Assembly: GCF_023168405.1 (NCBI RefSeq)
Contig: NZ_AP025285.1
Coordinates: forward strand, 372,001 to 436,000
DNA from: Leptogranulimonas caecicola
GTDB lineage: Bacteria; Actinomycetota; Coriobacteriia; Coriobacteriales; Atopobiaceae
Reading direction: 5' to 3'
Length of the DNA stretch: 64,000 bases
Shown piece after piece: positions 19,381 to 28,073 of the stretch. Numbering within the stretch: position 1 is the stretch's first letter; the number at the start of each line of letters is the position of its first letter. Made by a program: the position numbers and the translations under genes. The notes beneath the pieces are model-generated. The model did no database searches, was not told the origin of the DNA, and saw only the letters and a list, made by a program, of their open reading frames with translations.

Positions 19381-20901
19381 ATGATTACTGGTGCTACCAA
19401 AAATAAAGTAGACGCTATTTGGCAGAAGATGTGGGAAGGCGGCATTACCAACCCGCTGGACGTCATTACCAACATTACCTACCTTATGTTCATGCGCCAG
19501 CTTGACGAAAAGGAACTCGCTGCCGAACGCATGGAGGACATGGTCGGCGAACCACAAGAGCGTATCTTTCCTGAATCCTATACAAACGATCGCAATGAGG
19601 TAATCCCAGGATGCGACATGCGCTGGAGTAGCTTCAAGGACAAGCGTGCGGAGGACATGTACCGTATCGTGGATCGCTTTGCATTCCCCTTTATCAAGAC
19701 TCTGGGCAATGAGAACGCTTACTCTCGCGCCATGGCGAATGCGACCTTCGGCTTTCCGGCGGGTAAGCCTATACTCCTGGAGAAGGCTGTTACTGGCGTC
19801 GACGAGTTGCTACGCGATTTCGACGATCATATTGGTGATTTGGGTGACCTTTACGAGTACATGCTTTCCAAGCTCTCTACAGCAGGTACTAACGGGCAGT
19901 TTCGTACCCCGCAGCACATCCGCTCTATGATGGTTGAGATGGTGGACCCCAAGCCTGATGAGCTCGTCTGCGATCCAGCCTGTGGCACCGCCGGTTTTCT
20001 CATCTCGGCAGCCGAGCACATTCGCACCAAGTACGAGAACAGCATGACGACCGAGCAGTGGGATGCCTTCTCTGGCATTAACGGCGCAGCACCTCAATTT
20101 AGCGGCTTCGAGATGGATCAGACCATGCTTCGTATTAGTGCCATGAATCTCATGCTCCATGAGGTATCCTCGCCCGATGTACGCTACCTTGACAGCGTCT
20201 CTCAGAAGAATGACATCTCTAGCAAATTCGATGTGATTCTAGCAAATCCACCCTTCACTGGATCTGTGGACGTGGAAGGTATCGACAAAGGCCTGCGTGC
20301 CATTGTCGATACCAAACAGACCGAATTGCTCTTCATAGCGCTGTTCCTGCGCATGCTTAAGGCGGGCGGGCGCTGTGCGTGTATTGTGCCCAACGGTGTG
20401 CTATTCCGAAGTAACTCTAAGGCTTATCGGAAGCTGCGTCGCGAGCTGGTGGAAAATCAGAAGCTTGAGGCCATTATCTACATGCCAAGCGGCGTATTTA
20501 AGCCCTATTCGGGTGTGAGTACGGCTGTACTCGTGTTCACCAAAACTGATGCGGGTGGCACTGATGACGTATGGCTCTACAACATGGAAGGTGACGGATT
20601 CACGCTCGACGACAAGCGCAACCCTGATGAGAAGCACGACGATATCCCCGATATTCTTTCGCGTTGGCGCGATCTTGATACCGAGGCTGGCCGAGAGCGC
20701 ACCGAGAAGAGCTTCCTAGTATCCAAAGCCGAGATTGTGGAGAACGACTACGACTTTAGCTTCAACAAGTACACCAAAACCGAGTATGAACACATAGAGT
20801 ATCCACCTACTAGCGAGATACTAGCTGAGCTGGACGACTTGAATGCCCAGCTGACTGCCGGTTTGACCGAGCTCAAGCAAATGTTGGGCGGTGAGCTCTA
20901 A
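19381..20901 (+). CDS. hsdM: Type I restriction-modification adenine methyltransferase subunit
   Basis: This 506-residue subunit transfers a methyl group from S-adenosylmethionine to adenine N6 in the target site. It has an N-terminal helical HsdM domain (DVITNITYLMFMRQLDEKE), the QFRTPQHI segment, AdoMet motif I DPACGTAGFL and catalytic motif IV NPPF in VILANPPFTGS. All key residues are intact. The ribosome site is AAAGGAAG. The stop overlaps the hsdS start (TAATG), so M and S should be made in a coupled way. Base composition is lower in GC than the core genes at both sides, which supports acquisition by transfer. Confidence 0.96.
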   Translation: MITGATKNKVDAIWQKMWEGGITNPLDVITNITYLMFMRQLDEKELAAERMEDMVGEPQERIFPESYTNDRNEVIPGCDMRWSSFKDKRAEDMYRIVDRFAFPFIKTLGNENAYSRAMANATFGFPAGKPILLEKAVTGVDELLRDFDDHIGDLGDLYEYMLSKLSTAGTNGQFRTPQHIRSMMVEMVDPKPDELVCDPACGTAGFLISAAEHIRTKYENSMTTEQWDAFSGINGAAPQFSGFEMDQTMLRISAMNLMLHEVSSPDVRYLDSVSQKNDISSKFDVILANPPFTGSVDVEGIDKGLRAIVDTKQTELLFIALFLRMLKAGGRCACIVPNGVLFRSNSKAYRKLRRELVENQKLEAIIYMPSGVFKPYSGVSTAVLVFTKTDAGGTDDVWLYNMEGDGFTLDDKRNPDEKHDDIPDILSRWRDLDTEAGRERTEKSFLVSKAEIVENDYDFSFNKYTKTEYEHIEYPPTSEILAELDDLNAQLTAGLTELKQMLGGEL

Positions 20902-22073
20902 TGGCAAACAAACCCCGATTTGAGGGGGAGCGGGTGCGACTGTCAGATGTCTGCATTTTGGTTATGGGCCAGTCGCCATCGTCAGCAAGCTATAACTCTG
21001 ATGGCATGGGTCTACCCTTCTATCAAGGCAACGCAGACTTTGGAGATACTCATCCTATTGCCAAGACATGGTGCACGGATCCCAAGAAAATAGCAGAGCC
21101 AGGGGATGTTCTCATATCGGTCCGAGCTCCTATTGGATCTATTAATGTAGCAAATGAAAAATGTTGTATCGGACGAGGTGTTGCAGCTATGCGACCTCAT
21201 AATGAATTGGTGTCAGGACCTTATCTCGTTCACCTACTGCGTTCCAATCGTAAAACGCTTGAGGCGATTGGAACGGGCAGTACTTTTAAGGCTATCGGGA
21301 AAAAGGCCCTTTCAAATTTCAAGGTCAACCTATACAGCCTTGCTGAGCAACTAAGCATTAGCAAGAAGCTTGAGCAGACATTGGTTTGTATCAAGCTAGG
21401 AGAACTACAGCTCTCTCATCTTGACAACCTCGTCAAATCACGGTTTGTCGAGATGTTTGGAGGCGCTTCGAGTATCAAAAAGAAATGGAGATCATCCATT
21501 CTGAAAGACTGTGTTGAGTCACTAGAGTCAGGCAAAAGCCCAAGTTGCAAGAGTATTCCTCGCAAGGAGCTGGGCCCTGGTGTATTGAAGCTGAGTGCCC
21601 TCTCTTCGGGGAGGTTCATCTCAAGTGAGAACAAGGCAATGCTTGATGGTGAGTTAATCGTTCCCGCTAAAGAGGTCAGGCGTGGCGATATTTTGATTGC
21701 GCGGAAGAATACCCCAGAACTTGTCGGTTCATGTGTACTTGTTCATGAGGATGTGAAAAACCTGATGTTTCCCGACATTGTCTTTCGCATGCGTCCAAAC
21801 GTTAATGTTAACGGAGAGTACCTCGCTATGCTGCTTTCAGGTCCTTCCTATTCGGGCGAGGTCAAAGGTCTTGCTCATGGATCTAACAAGTCGATGTCGA
21901 ATATTCCGAAGTCAGAGCTTGCCAAACTACCTATTCCGCTACCTCCTCTCGCTCTCCAAGAGGAGTTCGCCGACTTTGTCGCGGCCGTCGACAAATCGAG
22001 GTTTGTGATCCAGCAACAGATTGACAAGCTAAAGACTCTCTATGACAGTCTCGCACAGGAGTATTTCTCTTAA
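20901..22073 (+). CDS. hsdS: Type I specificity subunit, expressed copy
   Basis: This 390-residue protein has two target-recognition domains. Domain 1 begins VRLSDVCILVMGQSPSS, is followed by the central conserved helix DNLVKSRFVEMFGG, then domain 2 and the second conserved helix LPPLALQEEFADFVAAVDKS, ending LYDSLAQEYFS. It would set the DNA sequence methylated by HsdM and cut with HsdR. Its ATG overlaps the hsdM stop by one base. Three segments (20910-20942, 21420-21460, 21933-22006) are repeated in the same direction in the second copy at 23.1-24.2 kb, so exchange of recognition domains is possible. Confidence 0.93.
   Translation: MANKPRFEGERVRLSDVCILVMGQSPSSASYNSDGMGLPFYQGNADFGDTHPIAKTWCTDPKKIAEPGDVLISVRAPIGSINVANEKCCIGRGVAAMRPHNELVSGPYLVHLLRSNRKTLEAIGTGSTFKAIGKKALSNFKVNLYSLAEQLSISKKLEQTLVCIKLGELQLSHLDNLVKSRFVEMFGGASSIKKKWRSSILKDCVESLESGKSPSCKSIPRKELGPGVLKLSALSSGRFISSENKAMLDGELIVPAKEVRRGDILIARKNTPELVGSCVLVHEDVKNLMFPDIVFRMRPNVNVNGEYLAMLLSGPSYSGEVKGLAHGSNKSMSNIPKSELAKLPIPLPPLALQEEFADFVAAVDKSRFVIQQQIDKLKTLYDSLAQEYFS
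20910..20942 (+). repeat. Direct repeat R1, copy 1 (5' end of hsdS)
   Basis: A 33-bp segment beginning AAACCCCGATTTGAGG is identical to 23103-23135. Identity stops at once on the upstream side. It covers codons 4-14 of hsdS. Confidence 0.95.
21420..21460 (+). repeat. Direct repeat R2, copy 1 (central helix of hsdS)
   Basis: A 41-bp segment encoding LDNLVKSRFVEMFG matches 23634-23674 with one synonymous difference. It lies between the two recognition domains, so exchange here would reassort them. Confidence 0.93.
21933..22006 (+). repeat. Direct repeat R3, copy 1 (3' helix of hsdS)
   Basis: A 74-bp segment encoding PLPPLALQEEFADFVAAVDK and flanking residues is identical to 24129-24202. The two genes diverge completely after it. 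Confidence 0.95.
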
Positions 22074-22095
22074 AAACTAAGTTAGGTAAATCTAT

Positions 22096-22132
22096 GGGAA
22101 CCTTCTGACAATGCAAACGACAGGAGGTTCCC
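22096..22132 (+). promoter_or_regulatory. Hairpin covering the ribosome site of the recombinase gene
   Basis: GGGAACCTTCTG pairs with CAGGAGGTTCCC (one T-G position, all others Watson-Crick) around a 13-base loop. The second arm contains the GGAGG ribosome site and ends at the base before the ATG at 22133. In RNA it should block translation; in DNA it could be a recombinase binding site. It also separates hsdS from the recombinase. Confidence 0.75.
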
Positions 22133-23104
22133 ATGCTCTATGAAAGCCAGTCTGCACGCATGATCGAGCGCGAGATGTCTGCGCACTTGGATGGTGCTCA
22201 GATGAAAAAGCTACATGAATGTCTTGTCCGAGTTATGGGCGAGCCCGTATCCGAACCGCCTAGCAACGAGACACTTCTAAAAAACTTTCTGAGTGCAAAG
22301 GCGGTCGAGGGGTGTTCGCCGCGCACTATCCAGTACTACACGGTTACGCTTGAACATTTCATTGAGTCCATTACGTCGCCGCTTCATGTAGTCGATACTG
22401 CCGAGGTCAGGGGATATCTCGCCTCTCGTGCAGCTGCGGGCAAAGTGACAAATGTTACACTCGACAACATCCGTCGCATCATTTCGAGCTTTTTCTCCTG
22501 GCTTGAGGAAGAAGAGGTCATCTACAAGAGCCCGGTCAAACGTATCAAAAAAATCCGCTCAGTTGCAGCGGTTAAGCCTGTCATCACTGACGAGGAAATG
22601 GAAGTCATTAGGGACTCGTGCGGAAGTCTTCGTGACAGGGCGATTATTGACCTCTTGGCCTCGACAGGGATGCGTGTCGGCGAGCTCGTGCGACTTGGCC
22701 GGGAGGATATCGACTTCGAATCGCGCGAGTGTATTGTGCATGGCAAGGGAAATAAGCAGCGCAAAGTGTACTTTGATGCCAAGACCAAGATTCACCTGCA
22801 GAGCTATCTCAAGCAGCGCAGCGATGATAGCCCATCACTATTCGTCTCACTTAAGGCTCCATATAAGCCACTCAACATCAACGGTGTTGAATTGAGGCTT
22901 CGCGAGATTGGCCGCCAATCATTGGGTATCAGACTCCACCCGCATAAGTTTCGTCGCACTATGGCAACTCGAGCTATAGACAAAGGTATGCCCATCGAGC
23001 AGGTCCAAGTATTGCTGGGGCACAGTAAGATAGACACTACTTTGTGTTACGCCATGGTTGACCAGCAAAACGTGAAGCGCTCGCATTGCAAATACATAAG
23101 CTAA
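22133..23104 (+). CDS. Tyrosine recombinase within the hsdS locus
   Basis: This 323-residue XerC/D-type recombinase has an N-terminal SAM-like core-binding domain (about 45-130, RTIQYYTVTLEHFI) and a catalytic domain with the Arg in STGMRVGELVR, the HPHKFRRTMATR box, LLGHSKIDTT and a nucleophile Tyr in TLCYAMVD. All catalytic residues are present. Recombinases placed between hsdS genes are known to shuffle recognition domains in streptococci, lactobacilli and Bacteroides. Here both hsdS copies face the same way. Its TAA overlaps the first bases of repeat R1 copy 2, so the gene and repeat are tightly packed. Expression is probably limited by the hairpin just upstream. Confidence 0.92.
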   Translation: MLYESQSARMIEREMSAHLDGAQMKKLHECLVRVMGEPVSEPPSNETLLKNFLSAKAVEGCSPRTIQYYTVTLEHFIESITSPLHVVDTAEVRGYLASRAAAGKVTNVTLDNIRRIISSFFSWLEEEEVIYKSPVKRIKKIRSVAAVKPVITDEEMEVIRDSCGSLRDRAIIDLLASTGMRVGELVRLGREDIDFESRECIVHGKGNKQRKVYFDAKTKIHLQSYLKQRSDDSPSLFVSLKAPYKPLNINGVELRLREIGRQSLGIRLHPHKFRRTMATRAIDKGMPIEQVQVLLGHSKIDTTLCYAMVDQQNVKRSHCKYIS

Positions 23105-23135
23105 ACCCCGATTTGAGGGGGAGCGGGTGCGACTG
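23103..23135 (+). repeat. Direct repeat R1, copy 2
   Basis: Identical over 33 bp to 20910-20942, 2193 bp away, same orientation. It overlaps the stop codon of the recombinase gene. An in-frame TAA at 23097-23099 blocks read-in to the second hsdS. Confidence 0.95.
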
Positions 23136-24227
23136 GGCGACGTATGCAAGGTGGTTTCTGGAGCAACGCCGAAATCAAAGAATCCAGACTATTGGGGTGG
23201 CAATATAAAGTGGGTTACGCCGGCTGAGCTAGATGATGGAAGCCATTACATAGCGGATACGGCGAAGCACATAACGGAAGCCGGGTTTTCGAGTGCGAAT
23301 CTGCATATGCTCCCAGCCGGCACTGTTCTCCTTACAACACGTGCACCCATTGGAAAAGTTGCCATTACACAGGCAGAAATGTGCTGCAATCAGGGATTTA
23401 AGAACCTAATTTGTTCCGATGTGATAAACAACGAGTTCCTATACAGAGTACTCAGATTTCATTCCTCTGCACTTCAGGCAATGGGTCACGGTGCGACTTT
23501 CAAGGAGCTTTCGAAGAAAAACATTGAATCTTTTGAGCTACAGATTCCTTCTTTAGTTGCTCAGAAGAATGTCGTTGCGGCACTTGAGGCCGTTGAGCGG
23601 CTGATACTTCTCGTCAGCAAGCAGCTTTCCCTCCTTGACAACCTTGTCAAATCACGGTTTGTCGAGATGTTTGGGGACCTATGCGAGGGTGAGACTATAT
23701 ATCCGCCACGTTCAATTGAGGACCTTTGCAGCGATTTCTTGGGCGGAGGGACGCCTTCCATGAAACATCCTGAATATTTCGGTGGTGAGATTCCATTTAT
23801 CAAATCCGGGGATGTCAAAAATCGAATTGTGTGCGAAGGGGATCTTTCGATTACAAAAGAGGGTCTCTTAAATAGTTCAGCAAAGCTTATTCCTACAGGG
23901 GCAGTAATTGTTGTAATTCGTAGCGGAATTCTTAAGCATACGCTGCCCGTCGCTTTGGTTGGATGTGAAGTAGCAATTAATCAAGATATAAAGGCATTAA
24001 TTCCAGCTAGTGGAGTAAACTCGTTATACCTGCAGTGGGCGCTACTTGTTTCCGAACCACTGATTCTCTCTAGGGTTAGAGCGACAACTGCAGACAATAT
24101 CGAAACAAAACAACTAAGAAAATATATGATTCCGCTACCTCCTCTCGCTCTCCAAGAGGAGTTCGCCGACTTTGTCGCGGCCGTCGACAAATCGAGGTTT
24201 GTTGCTGAATACAATAGAAAAGTATAA
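23127..24227 (+). CDS. hsdS: Second hsdS copy, apparently silent donor
   Basis: This frame encodes two different recognition domains (VRLGDVCKVVSGATPKS, and a second beginning after DNLVKSRFVEMFGD), joined by the same central and C-terminal helices as the first hsdS. It lacks the ATGGCAAAC start of the first copy: a TAA sits just before the shared repeat, and only an internal GTG at 23127 with no clear ribosome site could start it. It also ends about ten residues earlier, as VAEYNRKV. Recombination at R1 would place it behind the hsdM-linked ATG. It is therefore most likely a silent recognition-domain reservoir, though weak expression from GTG cannot be excluded. Confidence 0.82.
   Translation: MRLGDVCKVVSGATPKSKNPDYWGGNIKWVTPAELDDGSHYIADTAKHITEAGFSSANLHMLPAGTVLLTTRAPIGKVAITQAEMCCNQGFKNLICSDVINNEFLYRVLRFHSSALQAMGHGATFKELSKKNIESFELQIPSLVAQKNVVAALEAVERLILLVSKQLSLLDNLVKSRFVEMFGDLCEGETIYPPRSIEDLCSDFLGGGTPSMKHPEYFGGEIPFIKSGDVKNRIVCEGDLSITKEGLLNSSAKLIPTGAVIVVIRSGILKHTLPVALVGCEVAINQDIKALIPASGVNSLYLQWALLVSEPLILSRVRATTADNIETKQLRKYMIPLPPLALQEEFADFVAAVDKSRFVAEYNRKV
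23634..23674 (+). repeat. Direct repeat R2, copy 2
   Basis: Matches 21420-21460 with one C/T difference; encodes the central helix between recognition domains of the second hsdS. Confidence 0.93.
24129..24202 (+). repeat. Direct repeat R3, copy 2
   Basis: Identical over 74 bp to 21933-22006; encodes the C-terminal conserved helix of the second hsdS. Confidence 0.95.
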
Positions 24228-24281
24228 TAACGAGTTAAAAGCAAACGAAGTGTTAGCCAGTAAGTAAGGCAGGTGCTGGTC

Positions 24282-27200
24282 GTGAACTTTGATTTCCTCA
24301 AGCGGGACGACGGCTACTACAGCTTATTTGCCGATGCCTGCATCGAGGCAGAGAAAGTCTTTCCCGCATCGGCCGCCATGTGTGCTGTAGGTTGCCGAAA
24401 GGCACTTGAGCTCGCTGTGAAGTGGGTCTATGCCATCGATGAGTCTATCAGTATGCCTTACCGTGACAATTTGGCTTCACTCCTCCATGAGCGTTCGTTT
24501 ATGGAAGCAGTTGACGAGCGCGTGTGGCGCAAGCTTATTGGCATTAATAAACTAGGGAATCTGTCGGTCCATACTGATCGCTCCGTAGCACCACAGGATG
24601 CTGTTCTTGCACTGCGCAGTCTTTTCGAGTTCACCGACTGGATTGACTACTGCTATGGTCCTGATTATGTCGAGCGCACCTTTGATGAGCGAAAGATTCC
24701 TGCTCATGGCATACAACTTACCGCGTCTCAGATAAAGGCCATCAAGAAACGTGAGTCCCTCCTTAACGAGAGGGATGAGGAAATCAAGTACCTTGAGGCT
24801 GAATTAGCTAAGCTCTCTGCACAAGTAAGCCAAGCAAAAGAACAAAACAAGCGCCAACGTGACTTCAATCCTGAAGATATTTCCGAGTTCGAGACGCGCA
24901 AGCGCTACATCGATTGGGATCTGGCGCTTGCCGGCTGGAAGCTAGGTGAAAATGCGCTTGAAGAGCGCGAAGTACATGGAATGCCCGCGGAGCTAGGAAA
25001 CAATGCTGGCACTGGATATGTGGACTACCTGCTTGTCGGAAAAGACGGTCGTCCACTAGCCGTGGTGGAGGCGAAGCGTACTTCGCACTCTGAGCAGAAG
25101 GGCCTGAAACAAGCCCGACTATACGCTGCCTGCCTGGAGAAGGAATTCGGCTACAAGCCACCAATCTTTCTCACCAACGGTTTTACCACATTGTTCGCCG
25201 ACGACGAAGTCGGCGCACCCCGTCCTGTAAGCGGTGTCTTCTCGCAAGACGATTTGCAGAGGCTCCTCAATCGGCGCACATCGTCCATCAGGCCGTCGAC
25301 GATTTCGGTGAACAAGACCATAGCCGGCGGAGGCAGGCGCTACTACCAGGATGAGGCTATTCAGCGCGTCTGCGCCAACATAGAGGCAGCTCATCGTAAG
25401 AGCTTACTGGTTATGGCTACAGGCACAGGTAAGACTCGCGTCTCGGCAGCCCTTGTCGACGTGCTCATGCGTGCGGGTCTGGTGAAGAATGTGCTATTCT
25501 TGGCCGATCGCGTGGCTCTTGTGCGGCAGGCGAAGCATGGTTACCAAGACTACTTGCCCAACGTGTCACTGTGCAACCTGTGCTCTAACAAGGATGACCG
25601 CAATGCCCGTGTTGTCTTCTCCACATATCCCACCATTATGAATGCCATTGACAACGAGCGAAATGAGGACGGTGACCGCATGTTCACGCCGGCTCACTTC
25701 GACCTCATTATCGTTGACGAAGCACATCGCTCTATTTTTAAGAAGTATCGCGCCATTTTCGAATACTTCGATTCGCTCGTGGTGGGCCTTACCGCCACGC
25801 CTGCTAATGAGGTGGATCGCAATACGTACGACTTCTTCGATGTGGAGCGTGGTGTGCCTACTTATGTCTACGAGTATAAGACGGCAACCGAGGTGGATCA
25901 TGTATTAGTGCCGTACTTGGGAATAGAGACGCACACGGGCTTTCTCGACGAAGGCATAACCTATGATGATCTTTCTCCTGAAGAGCGTGAACAATTTGAG
26001 GACGACTTCGAGGAAACCGGCCAGGAAGTACCCGACAAGGTGGATGCCGCTGAGATTAACCGCTGGGTGTTCAATGAAGCGACAGTCGACAGCGTACTGG
26101 TGACATTGATGGAGAAAGGTATTCACACACAAGGTGGCCAGGAGCTGGGCAAGAGTGTTATTTTTGCGCAAAGCCAGAAGCACGCACGCTACATTGTAGA
26201 GCGGTTTGGCAAGCTCTACCCCGGTCTTCCTGGGGACTACATTCAGGCTGTGGTGCATTCCGACGACTATTCTCACGCTGTTATAGACGACTTCGAACTC
26301 AAGACACGTCCCGTCATTGCTGTTTCGGTGGACATGATGGATACCGGCGTTGACGTACCCGAGATCGTAAACTTAGTTTTCTTTAAAAAGGTGCGCTCCA
26401 AAATCAAGTTCTGGCAGATGATCGGTCGCGGCACGCGTTTGTGTGAGGGGCTTGAAGTTGTGGACCCAATCGATGGAAGGACGCATGAGAACAAGGAGCG
26501 GTTCTTCATCTTCGACTGGTGTCGCAATTTCGAGTTCTTCCGTGAGAATTCCAAGCCTGTAGAAGGTAAGCTTGCGGTCACGGTGGCCGAGCGGGTATTT
26601 AGCCGTCAGGCGGAGCTTGCGGCTGCATTGCAGGAGAGTGCATTCGCGGGCGAGGAATATCAATCATGGAGGGCGCGACTGGTGGAAACCATGCGTGGCC
26701 AGGTAGTCGCGCTCAACGATGAAATTTTCACCGTGCGTGCTCACAGACGCGAGGTAGAGAAATACCGGCGCGTGGAATCCTACATGCTGCTCTCCTCAGT
26801 GGCGCTTTCCGAGCTGAAGAATCCAATTTCCATGCTTGTTGTTAACAACGAACCCGATCTCTATGCATTGCGTTTTGACAGCCTTATGTACGGCTATATG
26901 GTGGCCAAGTGCCGGGAACAAAATGTTGATTCTTATAAGACGCGTGTCGTCTGGATGGCGAGACACTTGTCTTCTTTGGCGACAGTTCCGCAAGTCAAAG
27001 AGCAGCTCCCCCTTATCGAGCGCGTGGCGGACAGTCAGATGCTTGACGAGGCTGGTCTGCTTGAATTGGAAGACGTGCGCATGAAACTGCGCTCGCTCAT
27101 CAAGTTCATTATCGGTGGCTCGCAACGCCGTGACGTGGTGACGCACTTGGATGATCCAGTTAGCCGGATAACCTACGGTGTGACTGCAGACATTGGCGAC

Positions 27201-27668
27201 GATTTCGAGGACTACAAGCTCAAGGTGGAACGGTACCTTAAGGATTATGGTAATAGCCTTGTTATCAACAAACTACGTACTAATAAGCCCATGACGGAGT
27301 ACGAGTTCGGCTTGTTGGAACGCATATTCACCCACGACCTGGGAAACGCTGAGGACTACACTCGCGCATACGGCGACACACCGTTCGGTTTACTGGTGCG
27401 TAAGATAGCGCATCTTGACCGAGATGCTGCCATGGAGGCGTTTGCGAGCTTTTTGAATGACCAGAGTCTGAACGAGCAGCAGATATCGTTCATCAAGCGT
27501 GTGGTGGACTACGTGGTGGAGAATGGTTACATGGAGCCTAAGACGCTCAATAAACCGCCGTTTGACCGACCAAGGTCATTCATGCAGATATTCAGCGCAC
27601 AACAGCAGATGGATTTGGTAGGAGTAATCAAATCTATTAAGGAAAACGCCGTTGAGCCCGTGGCATAG
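24282..27668 (+). CDS. hsdR: Type I restriction endonuclease subunit
   Basis: This 1128-residue motor and nuclease translocates DNA and cuts unmethylated DNA with HsdM and HsdS. It begins with a DUF4145-like domain (about 1-130), then a coiled linker, a PD-(D/E)XK nuclease (VDYLLVGKDGRPLAVVEAKR), and a superfamily 2 helicase with Walker A MATGTGKTRVSAAL, DEAH box IIVDEAHRS and motif III GLTATP. The C-terminal part is the helical HsdM-interacting region. I favour the GTG at 24282, with AAGGCAGG eight bases upstream; GTG 24273 would add three residues. It lies 54 bp after the silent hsdS and closes the operon. Confidence 0.96.
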   Translation: MNFDFLKRDDGYYSLFADACIEAEKVFPASAAMCAVGCRKALELAVKWVYAIDESISMPYRDNLASLLHERSFMEAVDERVWRKLIGINKLGNLSVHTDRSVAPQDAVLALRSLFEFTDWIDYCYGPDYVERTFDERKIPAHGIQLTASQIKAIKKRESLLNERDEEIKYLEAELAKLSAQVSQAKEQNKRQRDFNPEDISEFETRKRYIDWDLALAGWKLGENALEEREVHGMPAELGNNAGTGYVDYLLVGKDGRPLAVVEAKRTSHSEQKGLKQARLYAACLEKEFGYKPPIFLTNGFTTLFADDEVGAPRPVSGVFSQDDLQRLLNRRTSSIRPSTISVNKTIAGGGRRYYQDEAIQRVCANIEAAHRKSLLVMATGTGKTRVSAALVDVLMRAGLVKNVLFLADRVALVRQAKHGYQDYLPNVSLCNLCSNKDDRNARVVFSTYPTIMNAIDNERNEDGDRMFTPAHFDLIIVDEAHRSIFKKYRAIFEYFDSLVVGLTATPANEVDRNTYDFFDVERGVPTYVYEYKTATEVDHVLVPYLGIETHTGFLDEGITYDDLSPEEREQFEDDFEETGQEVPDKVDAAEINRWVFNEATVDSVLVTLMEKGIHTQGGQELGKSVIFAQSQKHARYIVERFGKLYPGLPGDYIQAVVHSDDYSHAVIDDFELKTRPVIAVSVDMMDTGVDVPEIVNLVFFKKVRSKIKFWQMIGRGTRLCEGLEVVDPIDGRTHENKERFFIFDWCRNFEFFRENSKPVEGKLAVTVAERVFSRQAELAAALQESAFAGEEYQSWRARLVETMRGQVVALNDEIFTVRAHRREVEKYRRVESYMLLSSVALSELKNPISMLVVNNEPDLYALRFDSLMYGYMVAKCREQNVDSYKTRVVWMARHLSSLATVPQVKEQLPLIERVADSQMLDEAGLLELEDVRMKLRSLIKFIIGGSQRRDVVTHLDDPVSRITYGVTADIGDDFEDYKLKVERYLKDYGNSLVINKLRTNKPMTEYEFGLLERIFTHDLGNAEDYTRAYGDTPFGLLVRKIAHLDRDAAMEAFASFLNDQSLNEQQISFIKRVVDYVVENGYMEPKTLNKPPFDRPRSFMQIFSAQQQMDLVGVIKSIKENAVEPVA

Positions 27669-27690
27669 TAACTGTGTGGCAGGAGTTTAC

Positions 27691-27795
27691 ATGAAGGCAA
27701 ATGAGGCTAACCTTTTTGATCTCATGGGCGTGATGAAGATGCAGTTCACCACTTCTATGTGCCAGTGTGTCTATGCGTGGGGCGAAATGGCTTAG
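27691..27795 (+). pseudogene. N-terminal remnant of a DUF262 (GmrSD-type) restriction gene
   Basis: The ATG at 27691 has AGGAG upstream and opens a 34-residue frame beginning MKANEANLFDLMGV and containing QFTTSMCQCVYAWGE. DUF262 proteins typically start MKA.E.NLL.LL and carry a QF.IP.YQR.Y.W motif at this distance, so this looks like the first 30 or so residues of such a gene with decayed motif residues (YQR changed to CQC), cut by a TAG. DUF262 proteins are nucleotide-dependent restriction enzymes. It directly follows hsdR. The assignment rests on motif resemblance only. Confidence 0.55.
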
Positions 27796-27869
27796 GTTTG
27801 CTAGCCAATAAAACTTGAACCAGAATTGATGGCTGCTTTCGTAATCTTTCGTAGTGAAGGAGAGGAAGA

Positions 27870-28073
27870 ATGCTTAATGTAGGAGATATCATTAAATTGA
27901 GGAGGGCTTTCGAAGATGACGTCTTACCGGTGGGTGCTGAGGGTGCGATTATCATGCGTTTCGATGAGCCGTCCGAGGGTTATGAGGTGGAATTCTTTGA
28001 TGAAGAGGGCCACATAAAGGCCATTCTTACACTTGAACCGAGCGATTTTGACCTAGTTCGGCAGGAGAAGTAA
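27870..28073 (+). CDS. DUF4926-like small protein
   Basis: This 67-residue protein matches the pattern of DUF4926: a short beta-rich fold with VGDIIKLRRAF, VGAEGAIIMRF and YEVEFFDEEGHIKAILTL. Members are often found near toxins, restriction systems or contact-dependent inhibition loci, sometimes as putative immunity proteins, but no biochemical role is established to my knowledge. The ATG has GAAGGAGAGGAAG upstream. It stands alone, after the DUF262 remnant. Confidence 0.75.
   Translation: MLNVGDIIKLRRAFEDDVLPVGAEGAIIMRFDEPSEGYEVEFFDEEGHIKAILTLEPSDFDLVRQEK

Noticed and set aside
20901-24227. Invertible hsdS locus (inversion between opposed repeats)
   Set aside because: All three shared repeats are in the same orientation and I found no reversed copy, so inversion is not supported.
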